From Sambucus nigra (Eukaryota; Streptophyta; Magnoliopsida; Dipsacales; Adoxaceae), in the NCBI GenBank assembly GCA_949130495.1, contig OX422209.1, positions 697,669,757-697,733,756 of the forward strand: a DNA stretch of 64,000 bases, written 5' to 3'. Positions 11,476 to 23,516 of this stretch are shown here, piece by piece (the first letter of the stretch is position 1; each line of letters opens with the position of its first letter). The position numbers and the translations under genes were made by a program. The notes beneath the pieces are model-generated. The model was not told the origin of the DNA, did not search any database, and saw only the letters and a program-made list of their open reading frames with translations.

Positions 11476-14019
11476 TTGTTATAAATGCGAGGGGTTTGCT
11501 CTCTAGAGAGTTTTTACCTTTGGGTTTTTGGATGAGCCTGTGATTTCGCTGGGGAGTATGTTTCTTGGAGACACCGCTGGGGAGAGTTATCTGGCTAGGG
11601 CTTATAGCTCTCCTAGGGAAGTTGAAATGTTTTTGGGGTAAAGTTTAATTTGGGAATTCCATTAGGGAAATGGGTAGGAAATTACGCGGTCCTACTCCGG
11701 GGGGGGGGGGGGAGGGATTTTTGGTTTTTGATGTTTTGAGTTCTGCTAGGGATAACTTGAAGTTTTGGGATTCCACTGGGGAATTGTAGTGGGATCCTAG
11801 ACACGAGGGCATTGATTTCCAGGGTTTAAATTGTGAATAATCGTGATTTTAATCTGGTTGGGGATTTCGGCAGTTTAAGAATGGGTTTCTTGGCGAAGAA
11901 ATATTCCAATATTTATATGGCAGTTTTAGTATTTTTTTCACATAATTTTTTGAATTTCTAGGATTTTTTGTACGAAATTCTAGGGGGACTGGAAATTGTT
12001 GGATGGAAGGGGTTGCCATTCGATAGTGGCATGGTCTTCTGAGCTACATTGGGAAGAGGGAGAGTCAGGTGCCAATTGTTATGAGGTTCAACAGTTATTG
12101 GGATTGATTGCGAGGTTTTTCAGATAGTGCTGGATTGCACGTTGAGGGTGACACCGGAGGCGGTGCAAGGGGCATTAGGTAGGATTGCTGAATCTCTGCT
12201 GGGGAATGTCATTGACCATATTTCATGATTGATGTAGTGGCATTGCATCTGAAAAGAGACTCAAAAAGGAAAAAACATATGCATATTTTTTATTATCTTA
12301 ATTTAGTGGCTTAACCCACATGCACCTTAAGTTTGCTATTGAGTTTTTATTTTGAGAAAAAGTAAGAGAATGTGTTTTTCGGAATAAAGAGAGGCCGTGG
12401 AGGCATAGTGGAAAAGAGTTTCCCTTTGAAGGGACTTATTTTGGAATAAGTAGGAAAAAAAATATTTTTTTTGGAATTTTTGAGTAGAGGAAGACCTTGG
12501 AGGCTTGCTTAGTATATGAATGAGGAGATAGAAACCTTGGTTGTAAAGTGGATCTTGCCATCTTCATTAGATTGTGTTGAATATGTTGTGTTTAAGAGAC
12601 TATACTAATGCTGGAAATGTTGCTTTGGGCCTTACTGTGAGGCTTTCGTTAATGATGGGGAGCCTACTCTTGAATTTTTAATTGGGTGCAACCACAGTAT
12701 GGATGTCCTACCATCGCAATCCTGCATCAGTGATATTGGCGGAGACCATGAAGGGTCTTGATGCTTGGTGCGAAGGTTGTTCCGACTTTTGAGAAGGAGC
12801 CTAGTAATGTTGTTCATGTGGATGGTCAAGATATTCCGTCTAGTGGTTCCTCCCGAGTATCCGTTGGAAGTCATGCCAAATTTATTTACCCAACATTTTA
12901 TCAGTTTCGGCCCATTCGTGGAGAAATTAGTCAACTGGTTTGTGGATCACAGATCCCGATATCTTCACTGGTTGGTGCCATGGTGGGGAGATCTTCAACC
13001 TATTTGGGAGCTGGGAGAATACTAGTATGTTCGCCGAGTTGGCCTTTGGCAGACTTTATTTTACTTCCCTTGGCGGATTTTGCGCTATGTCGGGTGGGAG
13101 AAATTATGCCTACCTATATCTGTATTTCTTTCCTTTAGAGGATTTGACTGAAACTCTGCGCATGCGGTTATGTTCTCTGTGGGAGAGTCATCAGCCGACA
13201 ACCCATCCATCTCAATCTGTCGGCAGGATTTGGCATGTTTCTCGAGATTATTCGAAATGGCTCTGGAAGAGGGTAGTTGTGAAGATGATGGAAGAAGAGA
13301 CCGGACATAGGTGGTTCATCATGTTTGAAACCTTTGAAGGGGGTAAGTGGCTTTCTCTCTGCTGGTCCGGGCTTATCCCTCCACGGATCATCTTTGAAAT
13401 AATAACCAAACTGGGAAAGTTTGGGGACCATAGAGGTTTGATGATGATGAGTCGATGTGGATAGGGACTTGGTTTATTTTGCGAAGCTTTTGTATGGAAT
13501 AGGGTGTTTTTGTAATTTTTTGGGTTTTTGGGTTTTTAGAATAATTTATGGGTTTTTTCGTTTTATTTTAGGAATAGGTTAGCGAAGAAGGGTGATTATT
13601 TTGACTCCCTTCGCCGATACTTCATGTAATAGTACTGAAATACCCTATTTGAAATAAAAAAGATTTTGATCATCTAATTGTGCCTATTGATGAGTTTTTC
13701 ATTTAAAATATCTATACCAATCGCTAAAGCATACAAAATACTTTTGTTCTTGTAAATGATAAAATGAACTATCATTCTCAAAGATTAGAAACGAATATCC
13801 CTTTGTGAAAAAGAAGGGGGTCGTGCCCATGTAAGGAGTATGAGCTACCTACATACCTCTGAGGGTTTTGAAAATTCACAAGTTCCATCTTGAAAGCAAA
13901 AGGTCTTCTTACACGATCAGGCCTCACATAGTTTTGAGTACAGAGAAATAGATGTTTTTTTTGGAATAGAAGTGGGTTGAGAAGAGTTGTAGCTTTCCGA
14001 GATTTCAGACTAAGGGTAA
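11476..14019 (+). other. Element D non-pol region with unrecognised antisense ORF pieces
   Basis: This stretch lies between the end of D integrase and its 3' LTR. A TATAAAT word on + is at 11480-11486. The longest + frame, 12940-13464, reads a Trp- and Phe-rich protein with no domain I recognise. Fragments in other frames (12758-13138, 12765-13025) suggest a frameshifted ORF running from about 12560 to 13464, opposite to gag-pol. Position and strand match the antisense ORFs of A, B and E, but I see no sequence similarity. It could equally be chance. Confidence 0.35.
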
Positions 14020-14021
14020 AA

Positions 14022-15230
14022 CTTTTTTAGACGGTCCAGGTTGATTGGCTGCTCCATCTGTTCTCCGTTAAGGTCAGTGAGCATAGAGGCTCCGTCGAAC
14101 ATGATCTTCTTCACTATGTAGGGGCCATTCCAATTTGGCCTAAGTTTCCTTCTAGCGTCCCAAACGGGTTACATGATTTTTTTAAAGGCTAAGTCCCCTT
14201 CTTGGACACAATCCTTGACTCTTCTGTTGAGTGATCATGCAATCCGGCGATGGTACCCTTGTATATGATACAGAGCCTTTAGCCTCCTTTTATCCAAGAG
14301 TGACAATTCATCAAAGCAGATCTTATGTCAGTCTTCCTTATTGACTTTTCTCTCAAGAATAATGCATAATGAATGTATTTCTAATTCAACGGGTAAGACT
14401 ACTTCCATACCGTATACTATAGAGTAAAGGGTAGCCCTAGTCGATGCCTGGACTGAAGTGTTGTAGCCCCATAGGGCGTAAGGTATTTGATCGGCCCAAT
14501 CTCGGTAATGCTCGGTCATCTTATTGATGAGTGATTTTAGGTTCTTATTGGCGACTTCGATTGCACCGTTGGTTTGGGGTCGATACATGTGTAACCCTCT
14601 ATCTGACACTAACTCATGAGGAACCTCGTATCGACAGATGGTGTTCTTTAGAATAAACTTTGTTACCTTCTTGTCATTCAATACTGCATATGACTCAGCT
14701 TCGACCCATTTGGTGAAGTAATCGATGGCGACTAGGATGAACTCGTGACCACTGGAAGCTTTAGGTGTGACTTTCCCTATGATATCAATGCCACAGGTGG
14801 AGAACGTCTAGGGAGAAGTCATGTTGTATTGTTCCCGTGGAGATAAGTGTTGGAGATTGGCAAACAACTGATATTTGAGGCATCTCCTAACATAAGCGAT
14901 GCAATCCTAAACTATGGTGGTCTAATCATACCCTTGATGGATAATCATGTTAGCAAGAATATGGTCATTTATGTGAGGTATTAATTTCCCACTATGGATT
15001 TTCTGCATCATTTATTTAACGGAAGCCTCTGCAATGCAGTGTAAGTGGGTTCCATAAAAGTTTCTTTTGAACAGTTCTTTATAACAGATGACATATTAGG
15101 TAGCCAATTTGATAAGGGTCACTCGTTCATTCTTGTTAGCGTCCTAGGAATACCGACCATGCTTGAGGAGGAACCAAATATCGTAATACCATAAATCGGC
15201 CATGTCCGCGTCTTCTTCTGTGACGAGCTC
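14022..15230 (-). pseudogene. Integrase, element D
   Basis: On the - strand a CGIDIIGKV block with the first catalytic Asp (near 14790) is followed by HEFILVAIDYFTKWVEAES and ICRYEVPHELVSDRG with the second Asp. Then come YRPQTNGAIEVANKN with the Glu, and YALWGYNTSVQ. The C-terminal end reads MFDGASMLTDLNGEQ and closes with KKFYP and a stop at about 14022, an ending typical of Ogre-like integrases. Only 14 residues separate the second Asp from the Glu, where about 35 are usual, so an internal deletion has destroyed the catalytic core. The zinc-binding N-terminus at 14880-15100 is fragmentary. Confidence 0.7.
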
Positions 15231-15386
15231 AATGTGCTAGTAGTGGATTGGTATAACTTGTTTTTGGACTAGGAAAGGGGCCATCATTATTCCTTCCGGC
15301 ATGTCGACTATGGAGGCCAAGGTAGAAAGATCATTAGCTAAGTTGTTCCTTGCTCGGGGTGGGTAGTGGAAGGTGATATCTCGAAA

Positions 15387-16225
15387 TTAGGAGGCCATCT
15401 CTTCTAGGTGGGCGTGGAAGCATAAGAGATTTTCATCTTTAACTTTCCATTTTCTAAGGACATGGACGATGACGAGGGCAGAATCTCTATAGCCATCTAA
15501 GCAATGGATACATTTCTTCAGAGAGATTTTGAGGCCTAGAGTGCATGCCTCATATTCAGTCATATTATTGGTGCAAGGAAAATCTAGCTTGATGGCAATG
15601 GGAGTGAGAGAGTCATCAGGGGAAATCAGGAGTGTCCCAATGCCATATCCCTTCTTGTTGGTAGCGCCATCCAAGATCATTTGCCACTGGAAGTCATCCG
15701 GAGAGGTGCAAAGAATGTCTTCATCTGGAAACTCAGAGATCCAAACGTCAACTTCTTTCATGGGATAATCGATAAGGTAGTCGGAGATGGTTCTTTCTTT
15801 CATGGCTTTCTACGTGACATACACAATATTGAATTTGACTTGCAACATCAACTATTAGGATATTTGGCTAGCCATGGAGTGTTTCTCAAGTAGGTATTTG
15901 ATAGGATCCATTCGGGACACAAGTCTGATGGTAAAGGCAAGCATGTAGTGTTGTAATTTTTAAGTTACCTAGACATGGGCGACAGATGCTTTCTCCAAGG
16001 AAGTGTAGTTAACTTCGTACTCGACTAATTTAAATTGGTGTGATAAATGGTCCTTTCTTTATGGGATTCTTCAATGTGTTGGGTTATTAAAGACCTATCC
16101 GTAGTATCTATTATAATTAAGAATAGGAGTATAGGTAGACCAGGTTGCGATGGAATGAGTATCGGAGGTCAGGTAAGGTATTGCTTGATTATGCCAAAGG
16201 CTTCTTAACAGGATTCATTCCATAT
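15387..16225 (-). pseudogene. RNase H domains, element D
   Basis: The first RNase H is recognisable at 15840-16020 (SLEKASVAHV, LQHYMLAFTIRLVSRMDPIKYL). The second occupies 15387-15803: WQMILDGATNKKGYGIGTLLISP, then NNMTEYEACTLGLKI, then DSALVIVHVLRKW. Tandem RNase H domains fit the Tat clade. The 138-residue frame of the second domain is open, but it is isolated by flanking stops and has no start context of its own. Confidence 0.65.
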
Positions 16226-16229
16226 TTTG

Positions 16230-17168
16230 GTGGAATATTTTCAGAGGAGTTTGAAGATGGGTTCATAAATAGAAGTCATCTGGCTCATGAACCGCCTAAT
16301 ATACTATAATTTTCCTAAAAATCCTTGGACTCCCTTCTCCATTCGGGGTGTGGGCATTTCCAGTATGGCTTTAGATTTGGTCGGGTCTTCTTCAATTCCC
16401 TTTTCTCTAAGCATGAACCCCAAAAGTTTTCCTTTGGTGATGCCGAAAATGCATTTCTGCGGGTTGAGCCATATCTGGTATCATCATAGTCGTTCGAAGA
16501 ACTTTCGAAGGGTGGGAACATGAAATCCTCGAGTTTTAAACTTAATGATCTTATCATCCACATAGACCTCGACTTCTTTTTGTATCGAATTATGAAATAT
16601 GGTTGCGGCCACAATTTAGTTGGTAACTCCTGCGTTCTTGAGCCCGAATGGCATAACTGTATAATAAAAAGTTCCTGAGGGGGTTATGAATGCGATTTTT
16701 TCTTAATTATCAGGGTGCATCTGGATCTGATTGTAGCTGGCAAATCCATCAACGAATGATTTGAGAGCATGACCATCCGTTTTACCCATAATCATATCGA
16801 TATTAGGCAACGGGTAATCGTCATTTAAAGATGCTTTATTCAAATCCCCATATTCAATGCACATGAAGATTTTACCTCCTTATTTAGGCACGAGTACAAT
16901 GATGTCTATCCATGTGGGATATTCGATCACCCGGATGAATCCTACGTTCAACTGTTTGATCACCTCTTCTTTGTACGGAGCTTTTATAGTTTTTTTCGAC
17001 CAGTTTGCATTTTGGGAGAGTTAGAATCTTGTGCTGAGATATTTCTGGATCGATGTTAGACATGTCATCATAGGACCATGCAAAGACGTCCACAAACTCC
17101 TTCAATAGTTTTTCGAGTGGCGCGTGCTCATGTTCATTAAGGGTGGACCATATCCTAACCTCGCACAT
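16230..17168 (-). pseudogene. Reverse transcriptase, element D
   Basis: The N-terminal part (17168-16884) reads PLEKLLKEFVDVFAWSYDDM, a typical pre-RT segment. Then come CIEYGDLNKA, YPLPNID, KSFVDGFASYNQIQMHPDN with the first catalytic Asp (about 16745), VMPFGLKNAGVTN, and the YVDD box (16553-16564). The end reaches FFERL near 16480. Stops interrupt the frame at about 16700 and 16620. Residues needed for catalysis are present, but the enzyme cannot be made. Confidence 0.7.
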
Positions 17169-17179
17169 TTAGCTACTAG

Positions 17180-19270
17180 AACCGAGATTGATCACAACAT
17201 TTTCATCCTCATTAATTTGAATATGGTTATGTTCTTTGTTATTAACCTTATTAAGATCGGTTAAGAATTGTTCATTTGCAAAATCATCATCATCAAGAGT
17301 TTGATTAGAATCAAGGCTATTAATATAAGGCCCAACAAGATACTCAAAATTCTCGTTTATTTCACTTTCAGGAAAAATTCCATTGAGAGCCTAATTAAAG
17401 GAGGTCTTGATTACATTATTATCAGAAAAAGGAGGAATAACAACAGATGGAGAGATAGGATAAAAATTTAGGTTGGGTTGCATTTTAGTAGGTGGGACTG
17501 GTATAACATTCCAGTTGAGTAGGGGTACATCAGTCGTCTTTATTAGAGAGAACGGGTCAAATAATATAGCGCTTGAGTGGATTATGGAGAGTGTCAGCCC
17601 CAGTGTCTGCAGTTAGGTTCTTCATCTAAAATATCAAGATCATCCCCCCATCCAGTGGAAATGATGTCGTCTTTCCACGATAAGTCAATGCATTTTACAA
17701 CCTCAACGACTTCTTCACGTAGATCCTCCCACTCAACGAGGATGTGAAGAAGTGAATGGACCAACCTCCCTTATAGCTTTAAGGCATCATGTAGCTCAGA
17801 CATACTGCAAATATCATATGTCTGTCAGAACAAGTCTTCCATGATCGGAACTACATCGTCAGAACTTACTTCATTGATAGGTACCACCCAATTATCTTAC
17901 TCACGAGCCCATTTCTGGGCTTTCATAAATTGTATGCTAAATTTCTAGCAGTCAATGGTCATTTCCAAGGGCAATTTCTACCCAAACTCTAAGAGCTAGT
18001 TCAGTACTACTAACATTTCCATATCTTTCCCTCTAGAACGGGTAAAAATGGTAATCTATGCTCTTGTGGAAAGAGACGAAGCTTGTCCAGCAAAACAGGT
18101 AGTGTGTAGGAGAAAATATGGACAAACTTTCAGGGTTTTGAGTTAAAATATGGGTATAATGGGTGATTTACTAGGTATAATCTGGGTATATGGATCAAAT
18201 TTAAGGTCTTTCTCTAGAAAGATGGCATTGGTATGGTTTGGAAGTGGATTGTGAATGGGGTTGGGTTTAGGATTTTCTGGTGGGGAAATGATACCCCGGT
18301 CAATTATACCCTAGATTGCATTTTGGAGGTAGAAGCATTGATGAGTGGTATGTCCTTCATTTTAATGGAAATCTCAATAGGCATCGGGTTTCAAATTTTT
18401 TAGAAGTGGGTTTGCTAGCGGAGGACTAAAAATGTGGGTAATACTGTCCTCCCATCGTTGCTCGAACATGGGGTAAGAAGTTCTTCACAATACTAACTTA
18501 TTCCTATTCGGAAGGCCAGTTGGTCATGGTGGCCTCTTTCTCTCTCCACCTTGATATGAAACTGCTAACAGATTCCCCGGTGTTCTGTTTGATCAGTTCT
18601 AGATCACAGAGGGTAACCTCCAACTCCTTGTTGTATTTTTACTATGACATGAACTCTCGGGATAGAAACTAATGGGGAGTCCTTTCTTTTAGAATTTGCT
18701 GGAACATTTGGGGCATTATTTCCTCAGAGTCCCCAAAGAGAGTCATGGCTCGGTGGTAGGTTTGACTATGAATAATTGGGAGCCCGCTGCCCACGAAATT
18801 CTCAATGTTGGACATTTTAAACTTTTCCTAAAGCCTTACTTTAGGGTAAAGAGACATATGGATAAAATCCATGTAGTTCCTAGAGATTCAGACCTGGTCA
18901 AACTTCTTGGTCAAAAAATTAAGATCTTCCTTAACCTTGTTCAACTCTTCTTCCTTTGAATCGAAAAGTACCAAAAGGTTAACCCTTGGCTGGGCAAGAT
19001 TTGCCATAGGGAGCTGGGCTAGTGGTGGTCCATTGGCAGGAGGGGCACGTGGAATGTGTTGATACTCTTCCGGGACCCAAATAGGTTCAGGAGCAGGCGA
19101 ACCCATAGCACTAGGGAAAAGGACTTGGGTTTCTTCGGGGAAATGAACCTTATTTTACTGCATCTCGTGAACCTCAGACTGAAGGTTATCAATCTTGGCG
19201 ATAAGTTGGACTAAAACAATCATCAAATCAGGCTGCACATTCAGCACTTAGTCTGCGTTCTCCATGGGGA
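17180..19270 (-). pseudogene. gag-protease region, element D (degenerate)
   Basis: The N-terminal gag fragment at 19106-18888 is proline-rich (VPEEYQHIPRAPPANGPPLA) and ends in a charged segment (KEEELNKVKEDLNFLTKKF). Downstream pieces near 18660-18550 read NKELEVTLCDLELIKQNTGE and SFISRWREKEA, a recognisable retrotransposon gag core. Between 18400 and 17180 the frames are broken repeatedly, and I cannot locate the protease active site with confidence. Confidence 0.5.
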
Positions 19271-20895
19271 GTTGGTGAGGATGGATTCTAGATTAGGATG
19301 AAGTAGCAGGAGATCTAACGAAGCTTCGAGGCGATTTGACAGAAGATCGAAGTTAATAGGGAGTCAAGCTAAGGGTCGAGTATGCGATCGACCTGAGAAG
19401 AAAATGATTTGAATTTATTTTTGAAAGAGAAAGAGGAGGGATTATTTTTATTGAAAAAGAGGGAAAATATTTTTGACATCTTTGATAAAAGGAAGGGAAT
19501 GTATTTTTGGTATTTTTTAATAAAATGAGAGAAATTTTTTTGGTATTTTTGATAAGAGGAGGAAAAATGTTTTGACTTTTATGGAAGAAGGAAGATAAAT
19601 GTTTTTGGGTATTTTTAATAAAAGACGGAAAAATGTTTTTTGGAATTTTTTTGATAAAAAGAGAGAAGGAAAGAAGAGACCGAGGGAAGAATCCCCATGA
19701 TTTATTATTTCTTCTGTTCACACTTATATTAGTTTTTCCTTAATGCAAAAATAAATGTTGGACGAGACGCGAGCCTGGGAAAATTGAGCTATGAAACATG
19801 TAAAACATGGTTGGACTTGTTATCGGGCTCGTGGACAAGGTCCCATTTTGAAAACAACAAAATTATGCAAAAATTTGGGCGACATACCAACCCGACATTT
19901 TGGCAGAGTTTCGTGTAGTAACCGACAAACTAAATATAAGTGCCCTAGGTTTGATGCCTATATGAGGGTATGCTGTTATTGGGTTAGTGAAAAGGTTACT
20001 CCCTCTGGCATGACTTCCACGATATACTTCTTGGTTTTGAGGGAAATCGGTACGTGTGGGAACGTCATTTGATATACTTGAGTGTAGGTCAATGGCCTCA
20101 CTATATACCTCGTGGGGACAATACGTGTGGGAGAGAATTCGATATACCCATTGTAGGTGAACGACTTCCTTGCTATATACCTCCTGTCATGACTTTGGTC
20201 AAGCACTACGATGCGATAGGGGGGAACCGTTCGATATACGTCGAAGGTACTAGGCCAATGGAAGGCGAGAGTCATATTGCTTAGGCTAACTGCGCCCTGC
20301 CGGATCAGCGCCCATCACAAAGTGACCCTCTAGTAAGAGACAATTTTTGGTCAATATAGCAATGCTCTTGGTGATGTAGTGTGTAGAAATGCATGAATCT
20401 TCATTAGTATATTATGGAAAGAGTTTTTTATTTGAGCATGATGACTAAAAGAAATAATGAGTAAAAGTAAATATAGCATGGAGGGTGAAGATTACCCTAA
20501 GTATGAATATATGTGAGTGATTATATCTACAAGTGAGTGAGAGGTAGTGAATCCCAACATGGATCAACTAAGTGGTGTGTGATAAATGAGCATGGACAAG
20601 TGTGATAAGCGGAGGTGTGTGATAGTGAAGCCTACACATGGATATTCTAAGTGGTGTGTGAAGCATGTGAACATAAGTGACCTTATATACAAGCGTAAGT
20701 AGTGTGAGGTGTACATGGATAGTATTTACAAGTGTGTGAAGTGAGAAGTGAATGAGAGGCAATATAAACATGAGGTAGATATACATAAGAAATAATAGTG
20801 GAGAAAAAGGAACATATAGGTAGGTGTATACGTACACAAGCAAAAAAATGATAACACCCATCCAAACAGAGTCTGGCCCTCCTATGATAAAAAAT
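19271..20895 (-). other. Leader of element D with low-complexity repeats
   Basis: No gene is visible. Bases 19390-19660 are an AT-rich, purine-biased degenerate repeat (GATAAAAGGAGG-like words about every 60 bases). Bases 19990-20250 repeat TATATACCTC and GATATAC words with roughly 100-base spacing. Bases 20480-20770 are GTG-rich. The primer binding site follows. Confidence 0.5.
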
Positions 20896-20913
20896 TCCCC
20901 ACTAGAATCGCCA
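20896..20913 (-). other. Primer binding site, element D
   Basis: On the - strand TGGCGATTCTAGTGGGGA follows the LTR end (CA at 20915-20916) by one base. It closely resembles the TGGCGACTC-type sites of Ogre-like elements. This fixes the orientation of D. Confidence 0.7.
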
Positions 20914-20914
20914 T

Positions 20915-22455
20915 TGTGGCCATCCCGGGATTTGTCCCTCCCTCCGTGACTTGGGGGTGGGGAATGCGAAGTTTTGGTGCTCACGCACATGGGGACCCGT
21001 TCTCGACACGCTTCATCCATCGTCGGGTTTGGGGTTATGCAAAGAGATAGATTTGTCAGTCTATTTTGCACAAAACAATCAAAAGAACATGTTGTCACCT
21101 CGATTGAACAACATCAAATACAACTGATGCTTGCGAAACCAATAGTTCAAAGGTTCAGGGGCTAAGTTACGAAATGGAAAGGTGTGAGGCATCCATCCCG
21201 CTCTTTCGGTCTCTCATGGGATTATGTTATTATTTTCTTTCATTTCTCCATAAAGTGTGTGCGTGTGTATATATAAGTGGAGATTGGAATCGTTCGTCTC
21301 GCATAATTGAAAAAGACGGTACAAGGTCATCCATAGAAGTGTTCCCAAAATAATAATTAAAGATATGATATGTGCACTTATCGAGACATCAATCGTTATG
21401 AAGGAAAAATGATTTGTGTTTGATAAGATGAGAATGTGAGTCACCAGTATAACATATATAAATGATATATTTTGTAAAAAGAGTCAAATAGAAAATAGGA
21501 AAATAGGACTCGAGTCTCGGGTTTTATCCCGATGTGCCTACGTAGCATATAAAGGCTTTAAAGTCCACGTAGTTTGCATGCGGTACGAGGGTGGGGTTTA
21601 TCCCATAAATTTTAAAGGGATTTTATTATATGTGTGTGTAGGAAAGCTATTTTAATTTTGATAAAATGTGATGAAGAATCCCGTTGGAATTTATAGGCTT
21701 AACCCTTTTTTTCTTTGTTTTGATTTTTTTATAGAAAATAAATTGGGTGCAATACTACTAATAACGGATTAGATATTAATGTGTATGATCTAATAAAAGT
21801 AAAAAAACTAAATTAAGAATTTATATAACTAATGCGAGAATAAAGGAATTTAAAGAGAGAGAGAGAATGATGTTTGGACCTTCTTTGGAGACTTAAAACT
21901 TGATCTTTATTCTTGATGAACTTTCTAAGATTTGGAATGAATGTGGGAAGAGAGAGAAGGAGATTTTTGCTGAGTATGAAAGTGATGGGAATGAAAGGTG
22001 GAGAGGAATTCCACACAAGGAAACTTTGTTGATTGCAGAGGAATGTTGCTGAGATCACTAAAGTTGATTGTTCCGAGGTACCTTTTAAGGTGAGCTCATA
22101 CTATCCTTTTATAGGGTTAGGGGATAGCCTATCAACATTGGTCTTGTCCTGTCTATCAGAAGGTAACCCTAGACACATTGCCAATGAATAGGTAAATGGA
22201 CCTGCTAATAGCTAGTGCCGTGCAAATTTTTTGAAAAAATGATCATAAAATGAAATTTGTAATACCAAATCGAGCATGGGGCATACCATTGGAAAGGTAA
22301 TTTAGAGACCCTTTAAAATCCTTTGGGCCAATCCCAGGTCTAGGAGTTGACTTTGGGTCAAATGGAGCTCGAAAGCCCCTGCCGGTCCTTTGGACAAGAG
22401 ATCGTTGGATGACAACGAACCGTTCATCGAAATCGTAAGTTCGTATCATGCACGG
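20915..22455 (-). repeat. 5' LTR of element D (interrupted)
   Basis: It starts next to the PBS with TGTGGCC (+ strand view) and carries a TATA word at 21266-21276. It runs into CACGG at 22455, where the LTR of element A begins. The remainder of this LTR is not found to the right of element B. Confidence 0.65.
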
Positions 22456-22880
22456 TGATGATGCTGGAAACAACACCACCCTTCAAGGTGTTTGTAAGCT
22501 GAATTCAGTGTTAACAATGGCAGCATAAGGGTATATACACATATAATAGAGGGAGATGAGGAGAAGAGGATTCACATCGGAATATAATTGGTTCAGCCAA
22601 TTAGGCCTACGTCCACTGTGCAAGTGTAATGTGTATCACTGTATGAGGGATCTAATGGCCATAGATACAATCTCTCAAGCTCTCTCTCTACTATGTATTT
22701 AGACAGAGTTTTAGCTAGGGTTGCTGGTTTTTCGATCGATCCCCCTGTAGGGTTGTAGGTGATAAGTATATATAGGTCTTGGGGGGTGTAGTGTACCTCC
22801 AAGCATGTATGGTGCATGTGAATGATGATCTAGCCAATCCCCTGCTGACACTTGTAGATGCTAAATGATGACATAATATT

Positions 22881-22894
22881 CCCTCACGTGAGGG
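22881..22894. promoter_or_regulatory. G-box palindrome in LTR U3
   Basis: CCCTCACGTGAGGG is a perfect 14-base palindrome around the G-box CACGTG. It lies about 110 bases upstream of the LTR TATA box in element orientation. A second CACGTG sits at 22919-22924. Equivalent sites occur in the LTRs of B and E. Confidence 0.6.
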
Positions 22895-23074
22895 GGTGAT
22901 ATTGTTATAACGGTCTTTCACGTGCCATGTGAGCCTCACGCGCACTATTCCACGCATCTCCCAAACCACGCGCTATGATGATGTCATCCTTAGCCTATGA
23001 TATGAGGCCGAGGGAAAATTTCCTTCAGGTAGTGAGTCTGGCCTAATTTAGGCCTCGTACTGCCGTACCCGCGC

Positions 23075-23445
23075 AGGGTCGTCTGGACCTGATGAAGGGT
23101 CGGCCCCTTGAGGGCTCGTCTGGACCATGATGAGGGGTCGGCCCCTTGAAGGGTCGGTTGGGTCTGATGAGGGGTAGGCCCCTTGAAGGTTTCCCTGGAC
23201 CATGATGAGGGGTCGACCCCTTGAAGGGTCATCTGGACCATGATGAGGGGTCGGCCCCTTGAAGAGTCGTTTAGGCCTAGTGAGGGGTCGGCCCCTTAAA
23301 GGGTCGTCTGGACCATGATGAGGGGTTGTCCCCTTAGAGGGTCGTCTGGGCCTGATGAGGGGGTCGGCCCCTTGAAGGGTCGTCTGGGCCTGATGAGGGG
23401 TCGGCCCATTGAAGGGTCTTCTGGTGCCTGATGAGGGGTTATCCT
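23075..23445 (+). repeat. LTR minisatellite, ~38-bp unit, about 10 copies
   Basis: Units contain GAGGGGTCGGCCCCTTGAA and GGGTCGTCTGGACCATGAT. GGGG-TCGG-CCCC inside each unit can fold as a short hairpin. About eight or nine units occur in the LTR of B (37230-37545). Frames open across it are repeat artefacts. Confidence 0.8.
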
Positions 23446-23503
23446 GGCCTCGCCCAGGTGGAGTACGCCCTCGGCCTGGTCGAGGGTATATGCGGGTATA
23501 TCA

Positions 23504-23516
23504 ATCACCCCCAGAC
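23504..23516 (-). other. Polypurine tract, element A
   Basis: On the - strand CTGGGGGTGAT lies immediately before the 3' LTR. It is the plus-strand priming site for reverse transcription. The same tract is found at 37139-37152 (B), and a variant at 44714-44727 (E). Confidence 0.7.

Larger units (their letters stand above)
8681..22455 (-). mobile_element. Element D, Tat/Ogre-like Gypsy, truncated at both ends
   Basis: The internal order on the - strand is PBS (20896-20913), leader, gag (to about 17180), RT (16880-16230), RNase H, integrase (ending about 14022), a non-pol region, then the 3' LTR. The two LTR copies match between 8681-10028 and 21085-22455. The left copy lacks the terminal ~170 bases present in the right copy. 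The right copy is broken at 22455 by the LTR of element A. All ORFs are heavily mutated, so this is one of the oldest insertions here. Confidence 0.7.
22456..23503 (-). repeat. 3' LTR of element A
   Basis: It begins TGATGATGCTGG and ends GGGTATATCA (+ view), giving TG...CA ends, and is 1048 bp long. It aligns with the LTR of B (37153-38172, inverted). More distantly it aligns with the LTRs of E, sharing GGCCTACGTCCACTGTGCAA and AATATTCCCTCACGTG. A TATATATA box on - is at 22767-22774. Confidence 0.8.

Noticed and set aside
12632..13431. - strand frames opposite the D antisense region
   Set aside because: They are out of register with D pol, have no known motif, and are probably shadows.
20568..21098. 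A 176-codon - strand frame spanning the D leader and LTR
   Set aside because: It crosses the primer binding site and LTR end and has low-complexity His/Leu/Thr content, so it is a chance frame.
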